Of a stretch of 9,474 bases of DNA, positions 1 to 7,892 are shown one piece after another. The notes below the pieces were generated by a model, which was given only the letters and a program-made list of their open reading frames with translations, had not been told where the DNA came from and ran no database searches. Every line of letters begins with the position of its first letter. The first letter of the stretch is position 1. Position numbers and translations under genes: made by a program. This DNA is from CAWUJK01 sp964586815. GTDB lineage: Bacteria; Patescibacteriota; Gracilibacteria; BD1-5; UBA6164. The stretch is from contig CAZPIB010000035.1 in the NCBI GenBank assembly GCA_964586815.1, positions 1-9,474 on the forward strand, read 5' to 3'.

Positions 1-1558
1 CAAAATCCCATTCTACTCAAAAACCTGATAAATCTGAATATTTTGACTTAGAAAGCATAGAATGAATAGCATGCCCAAATTCATGAAAAAGAGTTGTCAC
101 TTCTCATAAAGTAAGCAAAGTTGCTCAGTTTTTAGATTTTTTTAAACTCATAACATTTACTACAATAGATTTTTTATCTCAAAATCTATTTCTTAATTCA
201 TCTGCCCAAGCACCACTTCTTTTATCTGGATTATAAAAATAATCTCAAATAAAATAACTAATAAATTTTCAGTTTTTGTATACTTTATAAAATTCAATAT
301 CTGGACTGTAGAGATGTAGCAATGCTACATCTCTACTACATTTTTCCATTGTTATTCAATATAATTTTTCAACAGTTTCAAAAAGTGATTTTTTTGTATT
401 TTCAAATTCAAAATACTCTTTTAATTTTTTATCATCTAAATTATATTTTTTTTCTTTTAAAATTCTTGCATAATATCACATATCCCAAGAATTTAATTCT
501 TTTAAATCAAAATACTCTTTTATTTCATCAATTTCTTTTTGTGCTTTTGGTTTTGCCTTTTGTGCTAAATCAGACAATAATTCAATTACTTGTTCTGGAG
601 ATTCAGCCATTTTAAATTCTAGAGATAATCTGGCATAATTTTTATATCATAAAATTTTAGCTTTTTTATCTTTTAAATTAATAATTTTTAAAACTATTTC
701 TCTATTATCATATTTTCAAGAACTTGCAAAACTAGAGTGAGCATCAGCAAAATGTTTTCTAATTTCTGAACTTGAACAATATTTTATTATTGCAATATAA
801 TTTGATGAGCTTGAATCAAAGGCATAACCAATATTAGGGTGAACACAAGGTTTACCCCTACTATTTTTTGTAGGGTGAATACAAGATTCACCCCTACTTA
901 TTTCTGTAGGGGTAGCACCTTGTATCTGCCCTGATTTTTTCTCCTTATATAAATTTTTAGCATTCTCTAAATCACTTTCTGGAAATTCTTTTAAATACTC
1001 ATCAGTTTCTAAAAAATATTCAAATTCTTTTTCTGAGTCTAATACATTATTAGAAAACTTTGTAGTTAATTTTGATAATTCTAAACTTATCTTTTTTAGT
1101 TCTTCTTTTTTATTAGAATCTAAATTAATTCATCTAATTTTATAATGTTTTATTGTATCAGATATTATCTTTTTTTGTTCTTCATCTAACTCACAATTTT
1201 CTAAACAATATTCAAACATTTCAAAAAATCTTTTACAGTAAGCAACCTCATTTCAAAATTCTGTTAATTTTGGTTCAATATTTTCTATTATTTCTCTAGT
1301 TTTTTCACTAGCCTTTATAGAATTTAGATGATTTATCAAAGACCAAAAAAAGTTTAGATTTGATTCTTCTTCAAAAATTTCAAAACTAATTTTAGAATTA
1401 TCTAGTTTTAATTTTTTTTCAAAATCCTTTTTTTCTTTCTTTAAAAGCTCCAAAAACAATTCTTCTGCAATATTTAAAACCTCTAAACTAAAAAGAAAAT
1501 TTAAATCTGGAATTTCTTTTTTTTGTAATTCTTGGATTATTTTTTGTTTTATATTCAC
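1..1558 (-). CDS. M3A-family zinc metallopeptidase (oligopeptidase A / Dcp / thimet-like), C-terminus cut by window edge
   Basis: Family role: cytoplasmic zinc endopeptidase that degrades short peptides. The visible 519 codons stay in one frame if TGA is read as Gly (for example at 17-19, 104-106, 125-127 and 1253-1255). Residues 492-496 are the zinc motif HEFGH, preceded by EVTTLF and followed by a LSGFGVEWDF segment, as in M3A enzymes; the third zinc ligand (Glu of DFVE) lies just beyond the edge. Upstream blocks also fit: LGYKNYARLSLEFKMA, NSWDMGYYA and DKRSGAW. The start is taken as GTG at 1556-1558, because an in-frame TAA lies 15 bp upstream (1571-1573) and no ATG is near. Two regions are foreign to the family: residues about 209-242 (three tandem palindromic units) and about 408-417 (a perfect palindrome). 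Family assignment is firm; the exact specificity is not. Confidence 0.93.
308..336. repeat. Perfect 29-bp palindrome inside the peptidase gene (REP-like)
   Basis: The arms gtagagatgtagca and tgctacatctctac are exact reverse complements around one central base. The sequence is GC-richer than its surroundings and is read through in frame, encoding about ten residues (SRDVALLHLY, residues 408-417) between LYGITMEK and SPDIEFYKV. M3A enzymes usually have a shorter link here. From memory, similar GTAGAGA-type palindromes occur as dispersed repeats in unrelated bacteria; this was not checked. Confidence 0.85.
835..933. repeat. Array of three 27-bp palindromic repeats at exact 36-bp spacing inside the peptidase gene
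   Basis: The units are 835-861, 871-897 and 907-933, separated by 9-bp spacers. The first two share the pattern taggGtgaa-acaag-ttAcccctac and differ at a few bases. The third is in the opposite orientation (starts taggggt, ends gccct) and more diverged. Each unit can pair with itself, for example tgaat/attca and taggg/cccta around acaag. As 36 bp is 12 codons, the array keeps frame and encodes about 34 residues, including SRGESCIHPT and SRGKPCVHPN, placed just before the IGYAF segment that is normally continuous with the preceding helix in this family. Confidence 0.9.
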
Positions 1559-1631
1559 TTTTATAAATTTTTAAAATGTAATTTAGTACTATGTTTAATT
1601 CTTTTCTAACTTTTTTATCTTTTTATTCTTT

Positions 1632-3632
1632 TTATTTTATAAGTAAATATCAATCAACATTTCACCATATATGAATACTTTTTTTGTCATTATTTTCTTT
1701 AAAATCAGGATTTTTCACAGAAATATTTTCAAAAATTAATTTATATTTTCACTCTTCTAATTCAAAAGTTAAATCTTTTATATTTAAATTTCTTTTGTTA
1801 TTTTTTCAAAATTCTTCTAATAATTTTTTACTAATTTCTTTTGTATTAATTACTGAAATAATTTTTCAGTCTTGTGTTATTTCTATAATTTCTTTATTCA
1901 AATTAAATTCAGCATAACTAGATTTTTTATTCCATTTATTATATTTTGAAATTCTATAAATTGTAGAGTATCATTTTATTTCAAGTGGAAAAATATTTTT
2001 ACTAAAATCTTTTGAATATTTAAAGAATTTTCTATTACTTTCATTATTTAAAAAATATTTTTTTACTTTTATTTTTTCAGTTATTCACTGGATTATTTCC
2101 CATTTATTTGGTCAAGTATATTTTTCTTTTTTTAATATTTCTAATCTTTTTTTATCAAAACAATCAAAACCTATTGTGTATCAATATTTAGAATGTTTAC
2201 ATTCTTTTTTATTTTTAAAATATTTTATATTTTCTATTTGTATTTTTTGATTTTTTTTCCACTGAGCTTTATCTTCTTTTAAAATTTCAGAATATATTTG
2301 TGGAAATAATTCTTTTATACTCTTACAATTATTAAAATCACATAAATAATCTATTCAAGAATAAATATTTTTACTTAAATCTTCTGAAATATCTGAATAA
2401 TTTTTAAGTGGAGTAATTTTATTTTCTTGCAAAATTTTAGCTTTTTCTAAATTATTTTCAAGCCTAGTAAGTTGTCTTTCCTCTGGAAAACTATAAATAT
2501 TATATTTTGGAATAATAGAAATTATTATAATAAATAATGATAATATAGCTGGAATTACTATTAGATTTTTCTTTTTAGAAAAGATAAAATATAAGCTTAT
2601 AATTAAAAGTCATAATCCAAATATTACAACAAAATATCTATTTACAGTTATGTCATACTGTCATATTCTCAAATAAATTGCATAAAAAAGCATAAAAATT
2701 TGAGGAATTACAGCATATGGAAATATTTTTCTAAAATTTTTAATTAACTTATTTTTTTCTTCAAAAATATAAGAAAAACTATAAGTTATATATCCAAAAA
2801 TAGAAAATCCAATTACAAGCCAAGAAACCTCTCACTTTGGCCAATTTCAGAAATTAGATAAAACTTTTATAGTGTAAGCATAAAGTATAAAAAAGTATAA
2901 ATAAATAAATGGAATTGCTACAAATTTTATCAAAAATCAGAAAAAAGCATTCTCATTAAAATGATCATCTCTAAAGCTTTTTTTGTCTGGAATTTGACTA
3001 AGGGCAAAAAGTGGAGCAATTATAGACATAGACAAAATTGCCCAATTTCAATAAGTTTTAGCTTCATCTATATCTAAATCAAAAAGTGCATCAGTTGCTG
3101 CAATTCCAATTGCACCAAGCCCAAATAATACTCAGGCAAATATAAAACTAATTAAAATTACAACTGAAATATTATAAAAATAAGTATAAAATATAGATTG
3201 TTGAATTCACTTTTTAAATAAGTTTTTTAAATAAGGGGCAAAAAATAAAAATGCAATTATTCAAGTAAAACTTAAAAAGAAAAATAAGAAATTTTCAAAA
3301 TCATTTGGATCAAGAGAAAAAATATTATAAAAAATTATTCAAAAAACTACCACTATAATTTGAAATAAATTTCTTTGTAATTTATTTTTTTTAGTATTTT
3401 CTGAAGCTAAATATGTTCAAATACTAAAAATAAAAATCATAATCAAAGCTAAAATAGCAATAAAAATTCTTTTGTTATAAAATTCAGAAATATTGTCATT
3501 ATAATGTAGTGTAGTAAAAAATAAGGCTGATATTAAAAATAATATAATAATAGATACGGGAAATCTCTTACAAGTAGTTTTTATATTTTTCTTCAAGTTT
3601 TGCAAAGAAAATATTTTAAATATATTTTTCAT
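1632..3632 (-). CDS. DUF4153-type polytopic membrane protein
   Basis: The 666-residue product is open from ATG (3630-3632) to TAA (1632-1634) with TGA as Gly. The first 380 or so residues contain about eleven hydrophobic segments, starting with VSIIILFLISALFF and IFIAILALIMIFIF. Residues 326-333 read YDITVNRY, close to the YxxTxNRY signature I associate with DUF4153 proteins. After the last helix, a charged, Lys/Glu-rich region of about 285 residues lacks membrane segments and is probably a soluble domain on one face of the membrane. It contains a short CDFNNC motif. Function unknown; the family is membrane-bound and poorly characterised. It lies 79 bp downstream of the zinc-ribbon gene and 73 bp upstream of the peptidase gene on the same strand, so cotranscription is possible but not shown. 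The DUF4153 call is from motif and topology only. Confidence 0.75.
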
Positions 3633-3691
3633 AATTAATTTTGATTTAATTCTAAATATTTTTCAACAGCATATATTTAATAAAAAGTATA

Positions 3692-3718
3692 TTTATAAAA
3701 AAAATTATTTTTTATAAA
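3692..3718. terminator. A/T-only inverted repeat, weak terminator candidate
   Basis: Arms tttataaaaaa (3692-3702) and ttttttataaa (3708-3718) are perfect reverse complements around a 5-nt centre. The repeat overlaps the stop codon of the zinc-ribbon gene. The stem has no G/C pairs, so it may be chance in such AT-rich DNA. If real, it would partly separate the gmk-trmD cluster from the DUF4153 gene. Confidence 0.3.
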
Positions 3719-4143
3719 TTATTTTTAATTTTAAAAGCATCAATTTTTACTTTACAGTATGGGCAATATTTAAAATCAAGAGAAATTTCTTTAGAACATT
3801 TTACACAAAAAGTCATACTAAGATTTTTTTTTCAAATTTTTTCAATAATTTCTTCTGATAAACATTCAAGATTTGATTCAACTTCTAAATCAAGATTCTC
3901 AAAAATTGTTTTTCAAGGCCTGATAAGTAAATATAAAAATATTCAAAAAATATTGAATATTAAAATTGAAAAAATTGAAATTATCTGCAAAAATAAGCTA
4001 TCAGTTCTATTTGAAATATCTTTAATAACCCGGATTAAAATAGAAATCCATATAATAAAAAAATATGTAATTCAAAATATTATAACATATTTTAATGTTA
4101 AAATATTCATTAAATAATCTAAAAGAGGATTTCAAGTATTCAT
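3712..4143 (-). CDS. Small membrane protein with C-terminal zinc ribbon
   Basis: The 143-residue frame runs from ATG (4141-4143) to TAA (3712-3714); TGA codons are read as Gly. Two hydrophobic stretches (about residues 18-38 and 50-74) suggest two membrane helices. They are followed by an acidic linker and a C-terminal pair of CxxC motifs: C113/C116 (FCVKC) and C127/C130 (YCPYC). The four cysteines 10 residues apart are the layout of a zinc-ribbon or rubredoxin-like knuckle. The gene begins 3 bp after the trmD stop, so it is almost certainly in the same transcript. I recognise no named family. It could be a membrane-tethered zinc-ribbon domain protein with a recruiting or regulatory role, which is inference. 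Confidence 0.82.
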
Positions 4144-4146
4144 AAT

Positions 4147-4803
4147 TTATTTTAAATTATTAATTTTCCAATTTTCTATTTCTTTATGATTTCAAGAAAG
4201 TAATATTTTTGGAACTTTTTTTCAATTAAATTCTTCTGGTCTAGTATATATAGGATATTCTTTTTGTCTAGAAAATAATTTTGAAAAACTATCTTCTTCT
4301 AAACTTTTTTTATTTCAAAGTACTCAAGGAATATGTCTAATAATAGAATCAATAAAAACTTGTGCTGCAATTTCTCAATTACTTAAAACATATTCTCAAA
4401 TACTTATCTCATAATCTACATACAAATCAATAATTCTATTGTCAATTCATTCATAATGTCCACAAATAATTATAAATTCTTTGTTTTTTAAAATTGTATA
4501 AAAGTTTTCTACTTTTTTCTGATTTAATAAATCTCAACTTGGACTCATATAAATAACTGGAATTTTTTTTCAGATTTTCTCAAAAATATGTTCTATATTT
4601 TTTGCTAAAGGTTTTGGTGAAATAACTTGCCCATGCATTCAATAAGCCTTTTCATCTACTCTTTTTGTATTATTTTCAGAAAAATCATTTAATTTATATA
4701 ATTCAATATCAAAAAGTCATTTTATTTTAGCTCTTTTGATTATGGAGCTTGAAAAATAACTATCAAAACTTTCAGGAAAAATACTAATAATATGAATTAT
4801 CAT
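4147..4803 (-). CDS. trmD: tRNA (guanine37-N1)-methyltransferase TrmD
   Basis: TrmD is a SPOUT methyltransferase that uses S-adenosylmethionine to make m1G37 next to the anticodon, preventing +1 frameshifting. The 218-residue product starts MIIHIISIFPESF, matching the family N-terminus. It contains VIYMSPSG, CGHYEGIDNRII, SIGEYVLSNGEI, the knot segment with DSIIRHIPGVLG, EEDSF (the catalytic Asp region), YTRPEEF and VPKILLSGNHKEI. Invariant glycines of YEGID, SIGEYVLSNGE and LSGNH are TGA codons (for example 4192-4194). Two oddities: the loop usually written YGGGPGM is YGMHGQV here, and the protein stops shortly after the GNH motif, so the C-terminal tail is about 35 residues shorter than in E. 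coli. It starts 1 bp after gmk ends. Confidence 0.97.
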
Positions 4804-4804
4804 T

Positions 4805-5383
4805 TTAATTTATTATATCTAAAACTTCTTTTAATACTTTTTCTGGAGATTTAGTGGCATCAATTACATAATCACAATATTTTTTTGCTTCTTGTTCTTC
4901 CATTATAGCAGACTGTTTTCTTGATTTTAATTCTTCTTTAGTTATTTTCTCTCATCTTTTTGCTATTCTTTCTTCCAATTCAGAATTAGGAATACTTAAA
5001 AAAATTGTTGTATATTCTTTTTTTAATTCTGGTTTTTCTTTAATTATTTTTTTTAATCAATGTATATCTAATTCTTTAATTACTATTTTATTTTTTAAAA
5101 TTCAATTTTTTATAACATCATCATATTTTGTTCAATAATAATCTTTTCAATGGACAATTGCATATTCTAAAAATTCATTATTTTTAATAGCTTTTTTAAA
5201 GTCTGAAATTAAAATAAAATATGAATCTATTCAATCTTTTTCAAAACTCCTTGGCTTTCTTGTTTTATAAGAAAGAGGAACATATAAATTATTTTTTTGA
5301 TCTTTTAATTTATTTATAAGAGTTCCCTTTCCAGAACCTGAAATTCACATTATAAAATAAATATGTCATTTTTTATTTTTCAT
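4805..5383 (-). CDS. gmk: Guanylate kinase
   Basis: Guanylate kinase phosphorylates GMP to GDP with ATP in purine nucleotide salvage and synthesis. The 192-residue product has the P-loop at residues 13-21 (GISGSGKGT), whose first glycine is TGA (5345-5347). The GMP-binding segment SYKTRKPR follows, then the DGIDSYF stretch (family: vdGvdYhF), EYAIVHGKDYYGT, the ELDIHG strand (family: IDvqG) and the lid region FLSIPNSELEERIAKRG. Length is close to the usual 190-210 residues. The P-loop reads MGISGSGK rather than the common SGPSGxGK. The gene is first in a tight gmk-trmD-zinc-ribbon cluster and sits 60 bp from the divergent protease gene. The ATG follows an A-rich stretch with no ribosome-binding motif. 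Confidence 0.96.
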
Positions 5384-5411
5384 TTTTTATTTTAAAAAAA
5401 AATATTTTATA

Positions 5412-5417
5412 TATAAT
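5412..5417 (+). promoter_or_regulatory. Candidate -10 box for the divergent protease gene
   Basis: A perfect TATAAT lies 26 bp before the protease ATG. No convincing -35 is seen. The box overlaps the -10 candidate of the opposite strand almost completely, so the two promoters could compete. Confidence 0.33.
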
Positions 5418-5440
5418 ATAAAAAAAACTTAAAAAATCAA
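5413..5440 (-). promoter_or_regulatory. Candidate promoter for gmk-trmD cluster
   Basis: On the minus strand TTGATT (5435-5440) is followed after 16 bp by TATTAT (5413-5418), a plausible sigma-70-type pair about 30 bp upstream of the gmk start. In DNA this AT-rich the -10 match alone means little, but the position fits. Confidence 0.4.
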
Positions 5441-5443
5441 TTT

Positions 5444-6178
5444 ATGAAAAACATTATTAAAAACATTATTAAAAACATTATTAAAAACATTATTAAACAT
5501 AATATAAAATATATCTTATGATTTATCATAATATTTATAATATTTATAATATTTATTACTATAAGTAATTATTTTTTTAATAAACAAGTAAAGTATAATA
5601 ATAATTTATTATCTATTTTTAATATTATTTCAAAAACAACTGTAAATTTTGAAAAAAATATCTGAATAAAATGAAAATCTGAAAAATATAATCAAATCTT
5701 AGAAACTAAAATTATATGAAAATGATTTTTTATAAATAATTCTTGAAAATTTTTAACTTCTAAACATTTATTTAATAAAAACTTATCAAGTTTTTATATC
5801 AATTTAAATAATAAAAATTATAAATTTAAAATTTTGAAAAAGTACAAAAATAAGGATTTAGTCTTATGACAAATAATAAATTTTGAAAATAAAAATTTTT
5901 TAAATATAAAATATTACAAATGAAGAGATTTATTACTTTTTAAGTGACAAAAAATTTTTAGTTATAAAAATAATAAAAGACTTTATTGAAATATTCTTTC
6001 AATAAATAATAATATAAAAGAGTTAAATTTAACTAATTTAATAAAAACAGATATAGAATTATCTGTTTGAGATAGCTGAAGTCCTGTTTTTGATAAAACT
6101 TGAAAAGTTATTTGAATTTTTGTTGCAATAAAAAAATGAGAAAAAATCTCATTTTTTGAAAAAATATCCTATAAATAA
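5444..6178 (+). CDS. Membrane-anchored trypsin-like serine protease (HtrA/DegP-type catalytic domain, no PDZ)
   Basis: The 244-residue product is open from ATG (5444) to TAA (6176-6178) only if TGA is glycine. All 15 glycines are TGA and I find no GGN codon. Residues 2-17 are four KNII repeats, and residues 24-45 form a hydrophobic anchor. The catalytic domain follows the HtrA order: GKGFFINNSGKFLTSKHL (family GSGfii.dGyilTn.HV) with His108, KNKDLVL with Asp138, and SVGDSGSPVFDKTGKVIGI with Ser211, so the triad appears complete. The chain ends about 30 residues after the serine motif, so there is no PDZ domain. Expected role: cleavage of exported or misfolded proteins at the outer face of the membrane (inference). 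It is the only plus-strand gene here, and its 3' end overlaps the PAP2 gene by 10 bp. Confidence 0.88.
5447..5494 (+). repeat. Four perfect tandem copies of a 12-bp repeat at the start of the protease gene
   Basis: The unit aaaaacattatt occurs four times directly after the ATG and encodes (Lys-Asn-Ile-Ile)x4. Copies are identical, so this is a young or unstable microsatellite-like tract. Whole-unit changes would keep frame and alter only the length of the basic N-terminus before the membrane anchor. Confidence 0.95.
5528..5554 (+). repeat. Three tandem copies of a 9-bp repeat encoding the membrane anchor
   Basis: The unit ataatattt is repeated three times and encodes (Ile-Ile-Phe)x3, residues 29-37 of the protease's hydrophobic anchor. 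Together with the upstream 12-bp repeats, most of the first 40 codons is simple-sequence DNA. Confidence 0.85.
6131..6157. terminator. Hairpin terminator candidate inside the 3' coding end of the protease gene
   Basis: Arms aaaaaatgaga (6131-6141) and tctcatttttt (6147-6157) are perfect complements with a 5-nt A loop, giving a stem with flanking A and T runs on both strands. On the minus strand it lies 12 bp past the stop of the PAP2 gene and is well placed to end the secE-to-PAP2 transcript. On the plus strand it precedes the protease stop codon. Confidence 0.6.
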
Positions 6179-6588
6179 AATATAAAAATAGCTGTAAAAA
6201 TTCAAACAAAACTTCAGGCAAAAGCTTCACTTGGAAGATGCCCTAAAGATTCTCTAAATTTCCTTTCTCAAATATGTCTATTTAAAGCTCATGCATGTAA
6301 TCCAGATTCATATCTAACATTTATTGCATCATAAATGATGATAACAGTAAAACTTAAGGCAAGTGCAAAAAAATCACTTGTTACTCAGTATTTAAGTCCA
6401 ATAGCAGTTGTTAATCATACAGTAACAGCAGTATGAGCTGATGGCATTCATCAACTTCAAAAAGCTGTTCTTAAGTTTACTTTTCAAGTTTTTATAATTG
6501 AATATGATCATTTTATAAAAACACTAATAGCAAAAGCAGCTGTTGGAATTAATAAAATATTATTATAATAAATATTTAATTCTGTCAT
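6169..6588 (-). CDS. Divergent PAP2 (YuiD/DUF212-like) integral membrane protein
   Basis: The 139-residue product runs from ATG (6586-6588) to TAG (6169-6171). It carries the motif GSGGMPSAHT (residues 44-53), then the IIIYDAINVR segment, and near the end RESLGHLPSEAFAGSFVGI, matching the family pattern GGMPSsHsa ... YDA.gVR ... lGH...Ev.aG...G. Glycines 46 and 47 are consecutive TGA codons. Several hydrophobic segments make it a small membrane protein. The family is related to type 2 phosphatidic acid phosphatases but has lost part of the canonical motif, and its substrate is not established. It is the last gene of the secE-nusG-greA cluster, 20 bp after greA, and overlaps the convergent protease gene by 10 bp. 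Confidence 0.88.
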
Positions 6589-6608
6589 ATTTAATTATAT
6601 TAATAATA

Positions 6609-7088
6609 TTATTTTTCTATTTTAGTAATTTTATATTCAATAATTCAAGCCTCTGATTTTACTTTTATTTTATTACCCTTTTTAGCTCATAAAATAGCTT
6701 TACCAACCAAAGATTCATTAGAAATTCTTGGTAATTCAGCTAAAATATCAGCTTCTGTTGTACCAACAATTTTAAAAGATTCTTTTTCTTTATTTGTAAT
6801 ATTTTCTATAGTTACAATAGTTCACATAGTAACTTTATCTTTTGCAGTTTTATCTTCAGAAATTATTTCTATATTTTTTAGATTTCATTCTATATCTATA
6901 ATTCTTTTTTCAAGTGCAGCTTGCTCATTTCTAGCATCTTCATATTCAGAATTTTCAGATAAATCTCAAAATGAAATTGCTTCTTTTAATTTTTCAGCTA
7001 TTTCAACTCTTTTTATTTCTTTTAAATTTTTCAACTCAGCCTCTAATTTAACTAAACCTTCTTTAGTTATTAAAATTTTATCTATCAT
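6609..7088 (-). CDS. greA: Transcription elongation factor GreA
   Basis: GreA enters the secondary channel of RNA polymerase and stimulates cleavage of backtracked RNA. The 159-residue product has the usual length (158 in E. coli) and both domains. The N-terminal coiled coil (about residues 8-76) carries the tip motif FGDLSENSEYEDA (residues 40-52), with acidic residues Asp42 and Glu45 that position the catalytic metal. The C-terminal FKBP-like domain (about 83-159) includes VGTTEADI, the NESLVGKAILGAKKG stretch and a final strand IIEYKITKIEK. Gly41 is TGA (6966-6968), and other glycines mix TGA and GGT. It lies 17 bp downstream of the unrecognised membrane protein gene and 20 bp upstream of the PAP2 gene, all on the minus strand. 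Confidence 0.97.
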
Positions 7089-7105
7089 TTTTTTATTATT
7101 ATATA

Positions 7106-7885
7106 TTAATTGTTAAAAATATTCCATAAATCATTTCTTATTTTTTCATAAAGATCCCTTTTTATTTTTATTCAAAATGTTCTATTTGATTTTTTTATAA
7201 CTATTCTAACATTTTTATCTTTAAATAAAGGATCTAAATTTATAAAAAAAGATTTTTCTCAAAAGTTATTAACTTCATTTATACTAAAAGGTAGCTCATA
7301 AGTTAAAACTTCAAATATATCCTTTATATTGTTATAATTTTTATTTCAGAAAAAATATAATGTAAGATTCTCACTATAAAATTCAAAGTATTTACTTGGA
7401 TATTCTCAAGTTAAATTAAATAATTTTGGGTGAATTTCTACTTGTTTTAAGTTGTATTTTTCTAGAGCTTCTAGTATATTTCTTTCAATATTTGTAAGTC
7501 TTATTTCCTCTCTTTTACTTACAAATTTTACCTTAGGTTCAATATCTTTTTTATTTTCTATAAAATCTTTATTTTCTACTATATTATGATCTTCATTTTC
7601 TAAAATTTCAGAAATTTCACTTTCTTGAATTTTATTTTCTTGAATTTTATTTTCTCAAAAATTTCTATTTAATCAAGAGAAAATACTATTTTCTCTACTT
7701 GTACTTTTTTCTATATTTTCATTATGTGAAATATTTATTTTAAATCTATCATCTATTATATATTTTTTATTATCACTATGTAAGTCCTGCATAAAATATC
7801 TATAACTGTCACTAACTAAATAAAAAAATATATTTAATATAAATCATATTAATATAAAAAATATTATGTAGATTTTTTTATTCAT
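7106..7885 (-). CDS. Unrecognised single-pass membrane-anchored protein
   Basis: The 259-residue frame runs from ATG (7883-7885) to TAA (7106-7108), with TGA as Gly. One hydrophobic segment near the N-terminus (about residues 4-24, IYIIFFILIGFILNIFFYL) suggests a signal anchor with the rest outside the cytoplasm. Residues about 50-115 are a low-complexity, Glu/Asn/Lys-rich linker with a perfect ENKIQ duplication. The C-terminal half (about 120-259) looks folded, with alternating hydrophobic and charged residues, aromatic clusters such as YFEFYSENLTLYFFG, and a basic end (KKSNRTFGIKIKRDLYEKI). I recognise no family. The gene lies 7 bp after nusG, where many bacteria have rplK, and 17 bp before greA, so it is likely cotranscribed with them. 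Confidence 0.78.
7625..7654 (-). repeat. Perfect 15-bp tandem duplication
   Basis: Two identical 15-bp copies (ttgaattttattttc on the plus strand) encode ENKIQ twice in the linker of the unrecognised membrane-anchored protein. The duplication is in frame. Confidence 0.9.
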
Positions 7886-7892
7886 ATATAAA

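Noticed and set aside
322..615. Plus-strand open frame of 97 codons rich in Leu, Phe and Ile
   Set aside because: It lies antisense to the well-supported M3A peptidase gene and has only the hydrophobic composition expected from the complement of Lys/Glu-rich coding DNA.
835..933. CRISPR array (regular 36-bp period with conserved units)
   Set aside because: The spacers are only 9 bp, the third unit is inverted, the units are palindromic and the whole array is in frame within a coding gene; no cas gene is present.
1559..1631. Terminator or small gene between the DUF4153 and peptidase genes
   Set aside because: The 73 bp are AT-rich without a clear inverted repeat or an open frame of useful length.
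1684..1917. Plus-strand open frame of 77 codons
   Set aside because: It is antisense to the C-terminal part of the DUF4153 gene and shows no recognisable protein features.
3633..3691. Promoter upstream of the DUF4153 gene
   Set aside because: TATA-like strings are present but occur everywhere in this AT-rich DNA, and I see no matching -35 element.
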